From Artemia franciscana (taxonomy: Eukaryota; Arthropoda; Branchiopoda; Anostraca; Artemiidae): a DNA stretch of 64,000 bases. Under the pieces are notes generated by a model. The model saw nothing but the letters and a program-made list of their open reading frames with translations. It searched no databases and was not told where the DNA came from. Positions 1 through 12,166 of this stretch are shown piece after piece. The first letter of the stretch is position 1; every line of letters begins with the position of its first letter. The DNA is taken from the NCBI RefSeq assembly GCF_032884065.1, contig NC_088863.1, positions 39,403,076-39,467,075 on the forward strand. The letters are read 5' to 3'. Position numbers and translations under genes: made by a program.

Positions 1-559
1 CTAAGAATATTTTCACCGTTGTTTTTTCGCTGCTAGGGCACGGTACTTGACTACAGTGAAGTCAGCTATAGTTCACGGCTAGTTACTTGGAACTCTTATA
101 TTCCTTTCAAAACATTTGGATAAAATGGAGACAGAACTTTATCTAAATATTTGATGAAGTCAACTATAGTTCGATTAAAGATCCAAGCAATCAAAATAAA
201 TATCAGCAAATTTCAAGCAGAGCATTATCTTTTAAGCTAAAAAAAGAATGAAAATCATTATCTAACTCATTATTTAGAAGTTGAATTTTTAGGGAGTCCT
301 CCTAACTTTATTTTAAATTCATTTAAAAAATTCAAAGGTATTATGTTTGTTGATCGTAGGATAATTGATAATTGTTTGTAATTGGCGTAGGAGTGGTGAG
401 AACAGTGAAATGGGTTGCGAGCGCGGCGGTAGCTACGCTTGCGCAAAATTTCTGACTTGCACTCTTTTGGCCTTGATTTGCACTCTTTTTTGGCGTCGGC
501 AGTTTGCAACCCTGTACTCGAGCCTGATAGGATGACACCTAGGGCCCCAAAGAACGAGA
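1..559. other. AT-rich sequence, no gene recognised
   Basis: Apart from a GC-richer patch around 415-540, this stretch is AT-rich and has no open reading frame that I can tie to a protein family. It could be the eroded upstream part of the Gypsy-type element that becomes recognisable near 560, but nothing in the sequence proves that. Confidence 0.4.
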
Positions 560-1365
560 AATAGAATCGTGCAACGTTTCTGGTGGAAGGGATTGAGAAG
601 GGATATTTGTAACTTTTGTAAAAGGTGCAATAATTTCCAATTAGTCGCGCATAAAAAGCCAAAATGAAAAAGTTCCAATGAAAAAGATGCCCCATTTCGG
701 CAAACGATTTAAAAAAAATTCAATGGACATTTTAGGTCTACTACCAAAATCTAGCGCAGGAAACATATTTATTTTATTTATTAATGATCTGGCTACAAGA
801 TATCCAAAAGCCGTTTCAGTGTGGAACGTAAAATTACAGAAAATTGCAGAAGAATTACAAAATATGTCTCATAAAACGGTATTCGAAAAGAAATTTTGAC
901 GGGTGATGGCACCCATCTTATATCAACATATATTCAAAAATCATACGTAATTCGGGGGATTAAGCAAGTATTAACTACTCCATCCCATCCTAAGACAAAT
1001 GGAATGACAGAAAGATTTAATGGAACACTAAATTATTACGCTCGTATGTTGCAAGTTTTTGTAAGAGATGATGTAAACCATTGGGATAAAATGCTTCATT
1101 ATGACCTTTTTGTCTTTAAAGAAACCCCACACCCTGCCCTAAGGGGGTACTAGATATTCTGAAGGGATCATGAGAAAATCAAAGGACAAATGAAGAAACA
1201 GTGGTAACACACTTGTTATCGCTACGAGAAATATTAAATAAAAACAATGCGCTTGCTAAGCAGGCCCAGAGGAAGGGGGCAAAAAAATACGGCGTGAAAA
1301 ATCGGCCCGAATACGAGAATTCGTAGAAGCAGATGGAGTCCTAATACTACACGAGAGGACAATAG
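560..1365 (+). pseudogene. Gypsy-type retroelement, decayed integrase region
   Basis: Broken reading frames on the plus strand resemble a retrotransposon integrase, the enzyme that inserts the DNA copy into the host genome. Around 565-665 one frame reads like the N-terminal zinc-binding segment (WKGLRRDI, then CKRC). From 678 another frame gives the start of the core (MDILGLLP, DLATRYPKA). A third from 896 gives the rest of the core (TPSHPKTNGMTERFNGTL, then HWDKML). The frame changes at ~895 and stops are frequent, so the gene is dead. The best match is the rve core of Ty3/Gypsy elements. No LTR, primer-binding site or polypurine tract was found. The RT/RNase H part follows downstream, the reverse of the usual Gypsy order. 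Confidence 0.8.
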
Positions 1366-1396
1366 TAAGCTTGGGCTATTTTAAGACCATTACCGT

Positions 1397-2165
1397 ATAA
1401 AAGAGCAAATTTAGATGATATAATAGTTTTTTTCAAAAACGTCTGATGAACATATTCTTCACCTAGAACAGGTCTTAACAAGACTTAGTAATGCAAGATT
1501 AACGCTAATTTTTTAGAAATTTAAATAAGTACAAATACAAAAAAAAAAATAACTCGGTCACGAAATTAGGGGTGGAACCGTTAAACCACTAAAAGAAAAA
1601 CGGAAGCAGTTAAAAACGCGATGGCCCCAACTACAAAGAAAAAAGTCCGGTCATTCCTAGGACTTGCAGGCTATTATCCAAGATTCCTACCATACTTGGC
1701 AGCAATAGCGAAACCATTAACAGATTTAACGAAAAAAGGAGTGTTAGACCCCGTAAGACTGGGTAGAAATGAGCAACAAGCGTTTGATACATTGAAAAAC
1801 GCTCTCTGTAGCAATGAAATACTACGGAGCCCGAGTTGTTACTGGGAGCATTGTTATCCCATGGATTTAACGTCGGGAAACACCCAATAATATTTATCTG
1901 CAAAAGATTAACGAAAGCAGAAGCGAATTATAGGACAACTGAAAAAGAATGTCTAGCAATCGTATACGCGTTGAAAAACTGGACTATTATGTGTATGGAA
2001 GAAAATTTACAATCGTAACAGATCATACCCATTACGGGGGCTAAATATAATGAAATCTGATAACACATGCCCGGCAATGGGGGCTTATGCCTCCAAGAAT
2101 ACGATTTTGGAATAGAAACTAGACCAGGTAGAAAAAAATGGGAATGCTGATGGCATTTCCATTAT
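1397..2165 (+). pseudogene. Gypsy-type retroelement, decayed RT/RNase H region
   Basis: This is the second half of a reverse transcriptase followed by RNase H and its connection segment, in several frames. The polymerase catalytic box is visible as LDDIIVF at 1411-1431. The Gypsy-specific segment after the palm reads SFLGLAGYY within the frame starting at 1621. RNase H begins near 1836 and contains EKECLAIVYALK. A connection-like QEYDFG follows near 2094. The RT fingers and palm upstream of the catalytic box are missing: only ~30 bases separate the box from the end of the integrase region. Stops and frame changes throughout show it is inactive. Family assignment is by recalled motifs. Confidence 0.85.
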
Positions 2166-2519
2166 ATAAAACAATGGAAAAAAGAGAATTGTTGATTTTG
2201 GGAAAATGAAAAAAAAGAGAAAAAAGGGAAACAAATGAGCTTAGGAGAGAGGAGAGGGTCTTGGACTGATTGGGAGAAAACAGGAATGATCAAAAGTTAG
2301 AACTGAATGGATTACAATGGTTTTTGGAAATGTCGAGAAGTACTGAATTTTAAGTTGGATTTGGAGAGACTCAGGAAACAATATCGGATTGGTTCTATAA
2401 GCTCTAAAGGTTATTTGGTCTCTTTTGAGGAAAAAAGTTCCTTTGGGAGGATCTCCTTCGAGAAGTCATGTAGAAGTGCTAGAATCCTTAGCTCTCAACT
2501 GATAAGCCAATTGTGATCC
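2166..2519. other. Purine-rich sequence between transposon remnants
   Basis: This purine-rich stretch (many GGAAAA and GAGAGG runs) lies between the Gypsy-type remnant and the first Helitron-like fragment. A 69-codon open frame at 2307-2516 has no recognisable similarity. It may belong to either neighbour. Confidence 0.3.
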
Positions 2520-3046
<527 letters not shown>

Positions 3047-3369
3047 TAGCTGTTGGGAGGGCGCTTCGCGCCACCCCAGGACCTAGTTGGTGGGGGCGCT
3101 TCGCGCCCCCCAGCGCGCGTAAGGCGTTACGCGCCATATTAGTTACGCGCCATTGTAGCTATGCCCCTGTGTCCCGTAAAACTTGCGAATATACAACATT
3201 CTTGGCTGTCCCATTGTCTGTGCATATAAATAGATTGTCAGGTTTACCGACTCTTGAACATGCAACATATAATTGTCCATGAGAAAAACAATCCGTATTC
3301 AGATCTATACCTCATTATTCTAATGATTGCCCTTGAGTTTTGTTGATGGTGATTGCTAATCGAACATTC

Positions 3370-3630
3370 CCTGTGTCCCCGTCGTCATTTATATATCCCC
3401 CCTGTGCCCCCCGGCGTCCTCGTTGTAGTTGTGTCCCGGTCGTCATTCATATTCCGTGTGTCCCGGTCGTAATTTGTGTCCCAGTCTGTAATTTCTCTTT
3501 GAGTGTCCCGGTCGTCATTTATATTCCCTGTGTCCCGGTCTGTAATTTCTCTTTGAGTGTCCCGATCGTCATTTATATTCCCTGTGTCCCGGTCGTCATT
3601 TGTGTCCCGGTCTGTAGTGTCATCTTATAA
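3370..3630 (-). repeat. Minisatellite inside the Helitron helicase frame
   Basis: Short degenerate units built from the minus-strand phrase GACCGGGACACAGGGAATAT and GGGACACTCAAAGAGAAATT repeat several times immediately 5' to the helicase QGQS motif. On the minus strand one frame stays open across many units and yields a hydrophilic repeat such as DTGNINDDRDTQREIT. The same arrangement recurs in copy 2. Confidence 0.75.
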
Positions 3631-3689
3631 TGACGTTATATACAAAGCCTTATATACTTATAATGACGTTATATGCAAACCCACAAACA

Positions 3690-3895
3690 AACAAACATGC
3701 ATACATACAACTTTTTTTATATATATAGATATAGTTTCTTTTTTAGTTTTTTCTTTTTAGTTTTTCTTTTTTTAGTTTTGCAGCTTTTTTAGTTTTTTAC
3801 CTTTTTTTCCATTTTAGTTTTTTACCTTTTTTATTTTTTTAATTTTTTTTAGTTTTTTTCTTTTTAGGTATTTTTCTTTTTTTTAGCTTTTTTCG
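3690..3895. repeat. T-rich low-complexity tract
   Basis: Irregular runs of TTTTTAG and CTTTTTT repeated about twenty times between the two Helitron remnants. No coding potential. Confidence 0.85.
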
Positions 3896-3955
3896 CACCA
3901 TATTAGTTACGCGCCATTGTAGTTGTGTCCCTGTGTCCCACCTGTGAATATAGAT

Positions 3956-4022
<67 letters not shown>

Positions 4023-4548
4023 TATATATATATATGTTTTTAACTACGTAAAACTTGCGAATATACAACATTCTTCGCTGTCCCATTGCCTGTGCATATA
4101 AATAGATTGTCAGGTTTACCGACTCTTGAACATGCAACATATAATTGTCCATGGGAAAAACAATCCGTATTCAGATCTATACCTCATTATTCTAATAATT
4201 GCTCTTGAGCTTTGTTGATGGTGCTTGCTAATCGAACATTCCCTGTGTCCCGGTCGTCATTTATATATCCCCCCTGTGCCCCCAGCGTCCCCGTTATAGT
4301 TGTGTCCCTGTGTATACCAGTCGTCATTTATATTCCCTGTGTCCCGGTCGTTATTTGTGTCCCGGTGTCCCAGTCTGTAATTTCTCTTTGAGAGTCCCGG
4401 TCGTCATTTATATTCCCTGTGTCCCGGTCGTCATTTGTGTCCCGGTCTGTAATTTCGTCAGTCGACAAACAACTTCATGACGGAACAATGCTCAATCCTT
4501 ATAATGACGTCAGTCAACAGACAAACAGCTTATTTTTATATAGATAAT

Positions 4549-4549
<1 letters not shown>
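3896..4549 (-). mobile_element. Helitron remnant, copy 2
   Basis: A second minus-strand Helitron piece of the same family. The segment 4245-4045 again encodes the Pif1-like helicase end (SHGQLYVACSRVGKP, TAKNVVYSQVL) with stops. 4250-4460 carries the same GGGACAC minisatellite. At the left, 3896-3940 matches the subterminal sequence of copy 1 (CCATATTAGTTACGCGCCAT), but the GC hairpins and CTAG end are missing. A TA tract (3957-4036) separates the helicase end from this subterminal piece. Right boundary uncertain. Confidence 0.75.
3957..4036. repeat. TA microsatellite inside Helitron copy 2
   Basis: A nearly perfect TA tract with one AAAT interruption. It lies within the Helitron remnant, at a point where copy 1 has no such tract. 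Confidence 0.95.

Positions 4550-4636
<87 letters not shown>
4550..4636. repeat. TA microsatellite
   Basis: An uninterrupted AT dinucleotide run at the right edge of the Helitron block. Confidence 0.97.
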
Positions 4637-4638
<2 letters not shown>

Positions 4639-5645
4639 GCGTCTCTTCTGTGCTAAATTTGTCTGAAGTCTAAAGTAGAACTAGGAACACTAGGACAATT
4701 AACGTAAAAAAAACCTTTAATTCATGGTGTTGTTGGCCTCTATTTTTCATTTAATCGGAAAAAAAAAATTCACAAATATTTGTAATAAGATTTTGCAATG
4801 CCAACACGTCCTCATTGTCGTGTTCAATTGTTTATAAGATAACAGCTCCAAAAACGGGTGCCCTTTCACACAGAGTAAAAACACTTTCAGAGAAGTTTTC
4901 TGAGTTTACTTATTAAAAAAAACTTACAATATCATTGTCAATATTAAATTCATACATCGCTTATATCGAATTCTTTGTAACTGGGAAAATATATTTTTCA
5001 CAATATATTATTATAACGTATTTTAAAACATATGTTTTGGGATGTAGTGTTTCGTTGTTTATTTTGATGTTGGTTTCGGTAAATGGTCTCATGCTCCATA
5101 CTCTTTTTCTTTTTTATTTTAGCACATCCTCGCAAGCTCTGCTTTTGTTGTGCTATTATATAAAAAACGATTATTTTCAATAAAATTATTCTACTATTAC
5201 TACTTCTACTAATAACACACATTGGCAAGATAGTTCTAGAACCACCACTCGATTTCCTCCTTTTTTGTTTCACACTTCCACACCGTTTAAATTATAATCT
5301 TTGTAAAAAGATTAAAGAATAAAAGGGGTTGCTGCGTATATAGCTCAAATAGCTAATTTTTAATGAAAAGAACTTTTGTATTTTCTAATGAAACAGTTCT
5401 ATCGTAACATTTCCGTGTCGATATGATAAAAAATAAAAATAAAAAAACATTCATTTCAGGTGGCTTTATGTGGTTTTTGATTTTCTCATTTATAGGAGAT
5501 CAATATGAGTCAGCCACCTTCTGCTGAACTCCCATTTCGCAATAAAAGTGTAAATCTTTAAATTGTGTTTCTGTGTTCTCCAAGTATATTTAAAAAAAGC
5601 GTACAATACAGGTATAAAGGAATGTGTTTACGCGTTTCTCACTAA
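4637..5645 (-). other. 3' flank of the ninein-like gene
   Basis: AT-rich sequence downstream of the stop codon of the minus-strand gene. A minus-strand AATAAA hexamer (plus strand TTTATT at 5113-5118) lies about 530 bases past the stop and is a possible polyadenylation signal. Closer variants cannot be excluded. Open frames here look random. Confidence 0.35.
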
Positions 5646-5762
5646 TCACATACACACTGTGACTGATAGCGTTGAACGCACGGAATCTAAAGCTTGCAGT
5701 AACATCACGTTTTCCCTATATAGTTCTTGGACAACACTTTCAGCAGCAACTAACTTCTCAGT
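5646..5762 (-). CDS. Ninein-like gene, last coding exon with stop
   Basis: Acceptor AATTCTTTTCAG|ACT, 38 codons then TGA at 5646-5648. It encodes TEKLVAAESVVQELYRENVM, LLQALDSVRSTLSVTVCM. The LYRENVMLLQAL motif corresponds to LYVENAQLLKAL near the C-terminus of vertebrate ninein (recalled). The protein ends ~20 residues after this motif, shorter than some vertebrate isoforms. Confidence 0.85.
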   Translation of the reverse strand, partial: TEKLVAAESVVQELYRENVMLLQALDSVRSTLSVTVCM

Positions 5763-8110
5763 CTGAAAAGAATTTTTTTTTTAGAAAGATAAGGACATAA
5801 CTTTACAGATTAGGACAAATAGTAGTTAAAAAGATGCAGTTAAGGCTATTCGATGTCCATTATTTTGGTTTTAAACAGACAAGGTAATTCCGTTAATGGA
5901 AAAGCACTGACTACTATTGAGTTCTACTTCAACGGTCGATCACGAAAATTAACGTTTATTTCTGTTTAAAAAAATCAGATGCAGCCTAGATACATTAATG
6001 CTTACTTCCAAAAAAAAAGGATTAAACTTTTAAGTTCAGATGGTAGACAATGCTTTTTTCATTAGCATTATTACTTCAATTGTATAAAATAAAACCTCAT
6101 AGAAACAAGTTAAAATATTATTCCTGACGTCTCTAAAGTAGCAAGGCAGGCAGGAGGTACTAGATTCAAACTAAATACATAAGCTCCTGTACGTTAAAAC
6201 ATTTGACTAATGTAAAATTTACTCTATTTGAGTATCAAAAACGATTCGGTGGTTTGACCAAGAAAAGATCTTTCAATATCCAGAAGCTCCAAAACTACCC
6301 TAAAGCTTTTTTTCTGGAAAATAAACCTCCACGTTACAATATTCTTAGTTAGATAATGCCATACAATATTACCTATGAAAGCAAATTTATTTAAAAATTG
6401 AACGGAAATTACGCTACATATTAAGGATAGGTGCTTCAGGCTAAAGTTTGGCATTCACAATAAATATTCTCGAACCTTTACTTTTCTTGTTTTTTTTTTA
6501 ATTGAAATTTTTCGGCAATAATTTTTTCCGGTACACCGGAAACTAACCCGCACAAGGCTTAGCCCACAAAAAAAACCCTAAAGCCGGTAAAACTCAACCC
6601 AAGAAAAATTCAACCCATGGAAAAGTTAAATCAGCACAATTCATCGACCAGTACAGAGTGTTTTGCTACACAAAGCTTTTCAGGGCCATTTTAGGTGTCT
6701 AAATAATGCTAATGATGGTGATGACATTGTCAGTGGCGTAGAAGACGGTGACAATTATCATAGTAGTCAAGACAGTTATGATGACAGTAACGGCTGTGAT
6801 AACTTCGATGACAACATCAAAGGTTATTGTCTTCGTTACAACCTATCTTAATCAGGGTTATTATCGTCATGGTCTTCTAATTTGTTGCAGTCGTCTTAAA
6901 GATCGCTCATTTCGTCTACATCATCATTATCGTAATAATAATCATGAGTTGTTCTTGAATGACAAAGTGAATATCCAGATCGCATTTTTTCAGGAATTGC
7001 TTGAATAAATATCAATCAATACCGAATCTCTACATGTACCCTGCGCAGACAAGGACTTGAATGAAATATTCCATTTTACACTAAAGATTTTTCTCCAATA
7101 ACTGAATAACTTTCTCCAATAACACTAAAGATCTTTCTCCAATATGAGAGGAGCTTCCTTGGCAGCCTTCTCACCATCCCTTATTAACGCTTAGTCTTGC
7201 ATATATTTTTTTTTTTCAAATAAAATGGATTATGGAGGTTAGTTTACCATATGCCCTTTAGTTTCGTCTGAAGGGCCTTTTACGAAAAAAGTTGGAATCG
7301 GGATGAAAATACATTTCTCATTTAGTTTATAGTCCACAGGCAAATCCACTGACCTCACCCTTAGAAATTGGTGTGCAACTATGCAATATTTATACGTTAC
7401 TGAATTGCCTCTTGAAAACAAAGCTTTGGCACGTCCTATTATTGCATTATACAGATTATATTCAGCTAGTACATATTACACAAATTATAAAACTGTGATA
7501 GCTGTTCATTTTATACGGACTATGTAGATGTTCAGGAGGAGAAATTGGCACAGCGTAGCAGCACATCATCACTCCAATTTTTTGTTCTGTGGGCCAAATC
7601 TGCGACTATTCTTACCAGATAAACTACAAAACTTTGAATTTTGACAAACAGATTCTAATAGAGACCTGGAGAAGCTCTAGGGTCCTAATTCATTGTTGAA
7701 TCCTTGGTTTAACTTCATCAAGATCGTACACATTCTGGAGGACGATTTTCCCTTTTTCTAAAACTCGAAATTATTTATACATTCAGAATCAGTATAAAAA
7801 GCGTTCTTTTGATACATATTTATAACTGTCTTTAAACGTCTTCTATGTAGAGTTTCAATTATTGTTCATAGGAATTGCTCCTTAGTCACTGTTTATTGCA
7901 CCATGAACAGTTTGGAATTTAAGAGAAACAAAGCTTTATTTACTGATAAACCACCATCCCGTTAAATTCTTGGTTAAATTGCCCCAAAACCTCTGAAGTA
8001 TAACACGTTTTGCACGTAAATATTCACACAAAAGGTGAACAAGATATACTCAAAAATTAACAGCGTTGTCGTAAAAGACATAATTTACCACTCATTCTTA
8101 CGTATCTCAC
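5763..8110 (-). other. Ninein-like intron
   Basis: AT-rich intron of 2,348 bases. 6700-6960 contains degenerate GATGAC/ATTATCGT phrases on the plus strand with two overlapping chance frames. 7080-7160 holds a small tandem repeat of CTTTCTCCAATAA. No transposon or second gene recognised. Confidence 0.6.
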
Positions 8111-8211
8111 CTGAGCTTGATATCTGGTTATTTGTTGAGCAAGGACTTCTTGATTTACATTCATTATTCTTTCCAATTGATTCAACTCGGATTCATGTAT
8201 TAATCTAGTTT
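8111..8211 (-). CDS. Ninein-like gene exon
   Basis: Acceptor CTTTTTGTTTCAG|AA, donor GCTCAG|GTGAGA; starts with two bases completing a Glu codon, ends phase 0. It encodes TRLIHESELNQLERIMNVNQ and EVLAQQITRYQAQ. Both splice sites are close to consensus, and the unusual phase matches the preceding exon, which supports the chain. Confidence 0.8.
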
Positions 8212-11200
8212 CTGAAACAAAAAGAAACACTCAAATTAAGCAACATACAACACTTGTCTACAGAAAATTTTTGAATAAAGAAGCACTAAACTAGCCACTG
8301 TTTCTCTTTCACATTTATTATTTCAATATTTTTTATAGTTTTTTCTTTGTTTCCTCAAAAGAAACTTAACTTTCAAATAGTCATGACATTCAGCCAATCC
8401 AACTTCTTATCAGAGTATTAAATAGTGATTAGACGATGAATTGGAATTGGACCAATCAGAACTTCTCAGAAAATGAGAATCAATTGAAATTTCTCAATTC
8501 TTGTTATGATTTTGATGTGTAATTAAGCATTGCTAATTCATAAAAAAGTGCAGCTATCTCTTTATTATTCAGATAAAGCTAATGCTTATTAAAGCAGATA
8601 AATCAAGACACAGTGGATCGAGTTTGTCTCTTTTAGTATTAAACAAGTTACCTCTATGAGACTGAGCATTCACAATATTGTTCATTTGAATTGTGAAATA
8701 TTTTCTATTTATGGATAGGTCCTGAAGCAAGTTCTTTCAAAGTAGCAAGGCAGTAAAAATGAAATGTGATTCTTTAAACTGGTTCAGTGGGAACTTACAC
8801 AACCATATACGTCTAGAATCAGAAGAACCCGGGAAATCAGTCTTTAATGAAAAAAATCTCCATATACCGTCGTACAGTTTTAGTACATAGCAGGCGCCAA
8901 GTTTGAAAATAAGGAAAGTGAAAATTGAAAATAAGGAAAAATCAGCAGACATCCAGCGAATAAAATGTTATCATGGAACTCAAGAAAGTGTCATTTTTCA
9001 GAAGGATGTCTGCGTAAAACAACAGTAATTTAATGAACAAAATTATGTAAGAATGTAACCCTAACATCTTGTTGTCAAATAGGAATGAAGAAAAATGTAA
9101 ATATCATAAAGCAGCAACGAATCTAAGCTATGCATTAATACGGTTATTGTTGGAATTATTCAAGATTAACGCTTCAAATTATTATTCAATTGACTCACCT
9201 GTAAGGACATCCTTTTAGAAAGACAAATCATGCTATTTTGTTATACTTGCCCCTTCACGAAAAGAAATCCCTATTCCCTTCTGATTCCAATATTCATCTT
9301 TTTACTGAATTTTTATTATTCAAGACAAAATATTGATTTTTTTTCATCCGAGGCCATGATAAAAATCTCCTACACTGCCTTCTTTCTGTAATAGACTTAA
9401 TAAGGTCATAGGCATATGTGTGTCATAGGTTTGAAATACTGTGTTATTACCACCGGGAATCACAGATTATCTATGTTTAAATTTTTACTAACGAAAAAGC
9501 ATCATCAAATTTACCGAATTAGTTTGCTTTTTTCACGGTTCAATGTGGCAACAATGTTGAAACTTGCATGACCAACTTGTTCATAAGTTTATAAAAAAAA
9601 AAAAAAATGAAAAAAAAAACGTAGAGAATCCTGGTTTTCCTAACATGGAGCCAAGGGGCAGAAATGTTTTCATTTTGAAGTCGTTGGTACTATAAGGTAA
9701 TTTTTTATCTTTGCTTAGTTGATAAAGCTCTCTTTCCTGAATCCGTCAATGAAGCTAGGGTAATAGGCTAAGTAATTTTTCTGGTAAACCTTGAGCAGCT
9801 TTGGAAATATTTTGATGCATTAATTACTAAAAAAAAAAATCTTTTATTTCTTACATTAAACTTGAAAGGAATGCATTGGAAATGCGCATACATGGGACCA
9901 AAGAGTATGTGTAACTTATAAGAGTGGAACCTAGCGCTAGTGCTAACAAAAAGATCATTAGCTAGCGTTTGGGGTTCTTTGCATTTTCTCCACTGTAATA
10001 ATAATAACAATTACTTTAATTACTTTAATCGGTAAAATTAGCGTAGTATATAGGGTCTAATCGCAGTTTCTGACAGAAAAACGATTACAGAGCTTGAATA
10101 AAATGCCAAGAGACGCCAGACGTTAGATGGGACTGATGTTTCTTTTTTTTGTCGTTACAAGCACCAGTTTCCACACTTATAACTTACATATACATTTTGA
10201 ATAGGACAGAGAATTTGTCCAATAAACAAGCAATAAATCGTTTCTAATTTCAAATGCTTCTTTATAGATTAATCAAGGAAAAAAAAAAACCTCAGCTTGT
10301 TGGTTAAAAATTTTTTTACCAATCAAGGCAATGACGATTGGATGGCGTCTCTACAGAATTTTTTCAACTTCATACTGTACTGTACCGAGTCGATTTGTTC
10401 AGTTTGTTAAAGTATATAGGGCTTGTCAGCATCTGAAGCCCTTGCTTTATAAACTCGATTCTGATTATTCCTTAGTCTATGATTCATTGCCCCAAAATCG
10501 GCAGACCGCCACAAAGTGTGAGATATTAGGCACTGAAAGAAATCTTATACGAGTTCGTAATAAAACATTAGCAAGACCTGCATACAACTAGGGCCACACC
10601 AACAGCCGGTTCAACCATTTTTTCACTCACAGTGTTAGTCCGTGTAAATAATATTGTCTTGTTTTGTCTGTTTTTCTTTTTATATTTCTTTTTGTATGAG
10701 TCGTAGATAAATTATTATCATTATTGTCAATGCTTTAGCGTAGACTTTGAAAAGAACGATGAATATCCAGTGTATTATTACTTTTTTTTCCAGCACCTTA
10801 TCACAAAAAAAAACGGAAAATCGGAAAAACTTTGGGAAGGATGGTGCGATTACAAGTTTAAAGTTCTATTAACGTTTCAAGGGTTAAAACCGATTGGAGA
10901 GCCACTTGTAACTTCCAATTTGAACTCCCCCTCAAGCCCACATGGAATATTATCAAAGTTTCCAGAATTTTAATCAGAAAGATTTGTAAAAATGCTTTTT
11001 GTGCCGCAAAATGTTAATTAAAACCCAGGGACCCTAAAAGCCCATGTAAAGCAGAGACTTCATATAAACATTCGAAAAGAAAAAAGGTGGAAATGTTACA
11101 CCTTGTTAAAATCAGTCATATAAGGATTTTTAATCTGCATGATTGAAGGACCCAAAGCGAAGCTTTTCGCCTTTTTCCCCAGGCGTCATTTTTATTTTAT

Positions 11201-12015
11201 TTTTAATTTTCACCAAAAATGGTATTTAACGGTTTCTGAGTTTGGCAGTTTTACAGCTGATGCTAATCGTGCAATAAAGATATAAAAAATGGAAGCATCT
11301 TCAGCAAATACCATACCTTATTGAAAACGGGTTCATGCGCGGATTTTCAATCTTCATGATTAAAGTAGAATAATTAGAATATTTCAGCACGTGCTCCTTC
11401 AACACACCTCTCCCGGGTATCTACGCATTGTGTGCCTCTCTTTTATTCGTGATTAAAAAACTGGAACTTGTGATTTCACATCTGATGCTAATAAATAAAT
11501 ATAGACATCTAAGGCTAAAAGACGCTAGTACATATGACAGGATGCTTATACCCCCCCCCCCCTAGCACGCCCCTTCCCCAACTTCACATATATAAACATA
11601 TTTTATCTCTTCTGACTTAATATTGTTCCAAAGTCATTTTTACAGTCGTCAATTGCAAATCTAATTTAATTTATTGAACATAAAAATCTTAACACAAACC
11701 AAATTCTTTCGAAATACCAGTGTGTGATATGGTGAAGGGTATGCTAACACGATTGTACGTAAATCATTCATAGTCTTTAAGACTGCAGCATGACTGCTTT
11801 AATGTAAAAGAATTAATTATTCTACAAGAATATCTTTTCCACTTCTCCTCCTCACCCCCTCTTAGCTGTTAGGTCCTCTAACATGATCAGTATCGTAATT
11901 GCTGAGAGATATAAATCATTTCCAGTTGGGTTGATAGAGCCTGCAACCAAACTTGGGTGCTCAATTGAAAAATACGTTTAATCAATAAATAGTAAACTTT
12001 ATCTACAAGACTTAC
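8212..12015 (-). other. Ninein-like intron
   Basis: AT-rich intron of 3,804 bases. It contains a possible retroposon tail (listed separately at 10331-10730) and a C10-12 homopolymer near 11551. I see no other repeat or coding signal. Confidence 0.55.
10331..10730 (+). mobile_element. Possible retroposon 3' fragment
   Basis: An 86-codon plus-strand frame (10331-10591) ends with IRVRNKTLARPAYN and a stop. It is followed by a T-rich segment with TTTTTGTATGAGTCGTAGAT and an ATTATTATCATTATT tail, similar in style to the 3' end at 32.8-32.94 kb. I do not recognise the peptide. A LINE 3' end is a guess based on layout. Confidence 0.25.
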
Positions 12016-12166
12016 CAGTAAGTATTCTGTCTGTTGCTTGTTGCTGAAATTTCAATGCCATATCTAATTGTTTGACTCGTTCTTCCAAGTGTTTCAATCG
12101 ATGGTTCAGATTCTGTAACACTGAGAGCTCTATTCGGCAAGCTGTTCTTCCCTCGATTGTCAAGGA
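12016..12166 (-). CDS. Ninein-like gene exon: C-terminal coiled coil
   Basis: Acceptor ATGTTTTTTAG|TCC, donor ACTG|GTAAGT; starts phase 0, ends phase 1. It encodes SLTIEGRTACRIELSVLQNL, NHRLKHLEERVKQLDMALKF and QQQATDRILT. The VLQNLNHRLKHLEERVKQLD run resembles the last coiled coil of ninein, just before the conserved C-terminal LYxEN segment. Confidence 0.8.

Noticed and set aside
6663..7008. Two overlapping plus-strand frames rich in Asp or Thr/Ile
   Set aside because: They come from degenerate GATGAC-type repetition and lack splice signals or similarity.
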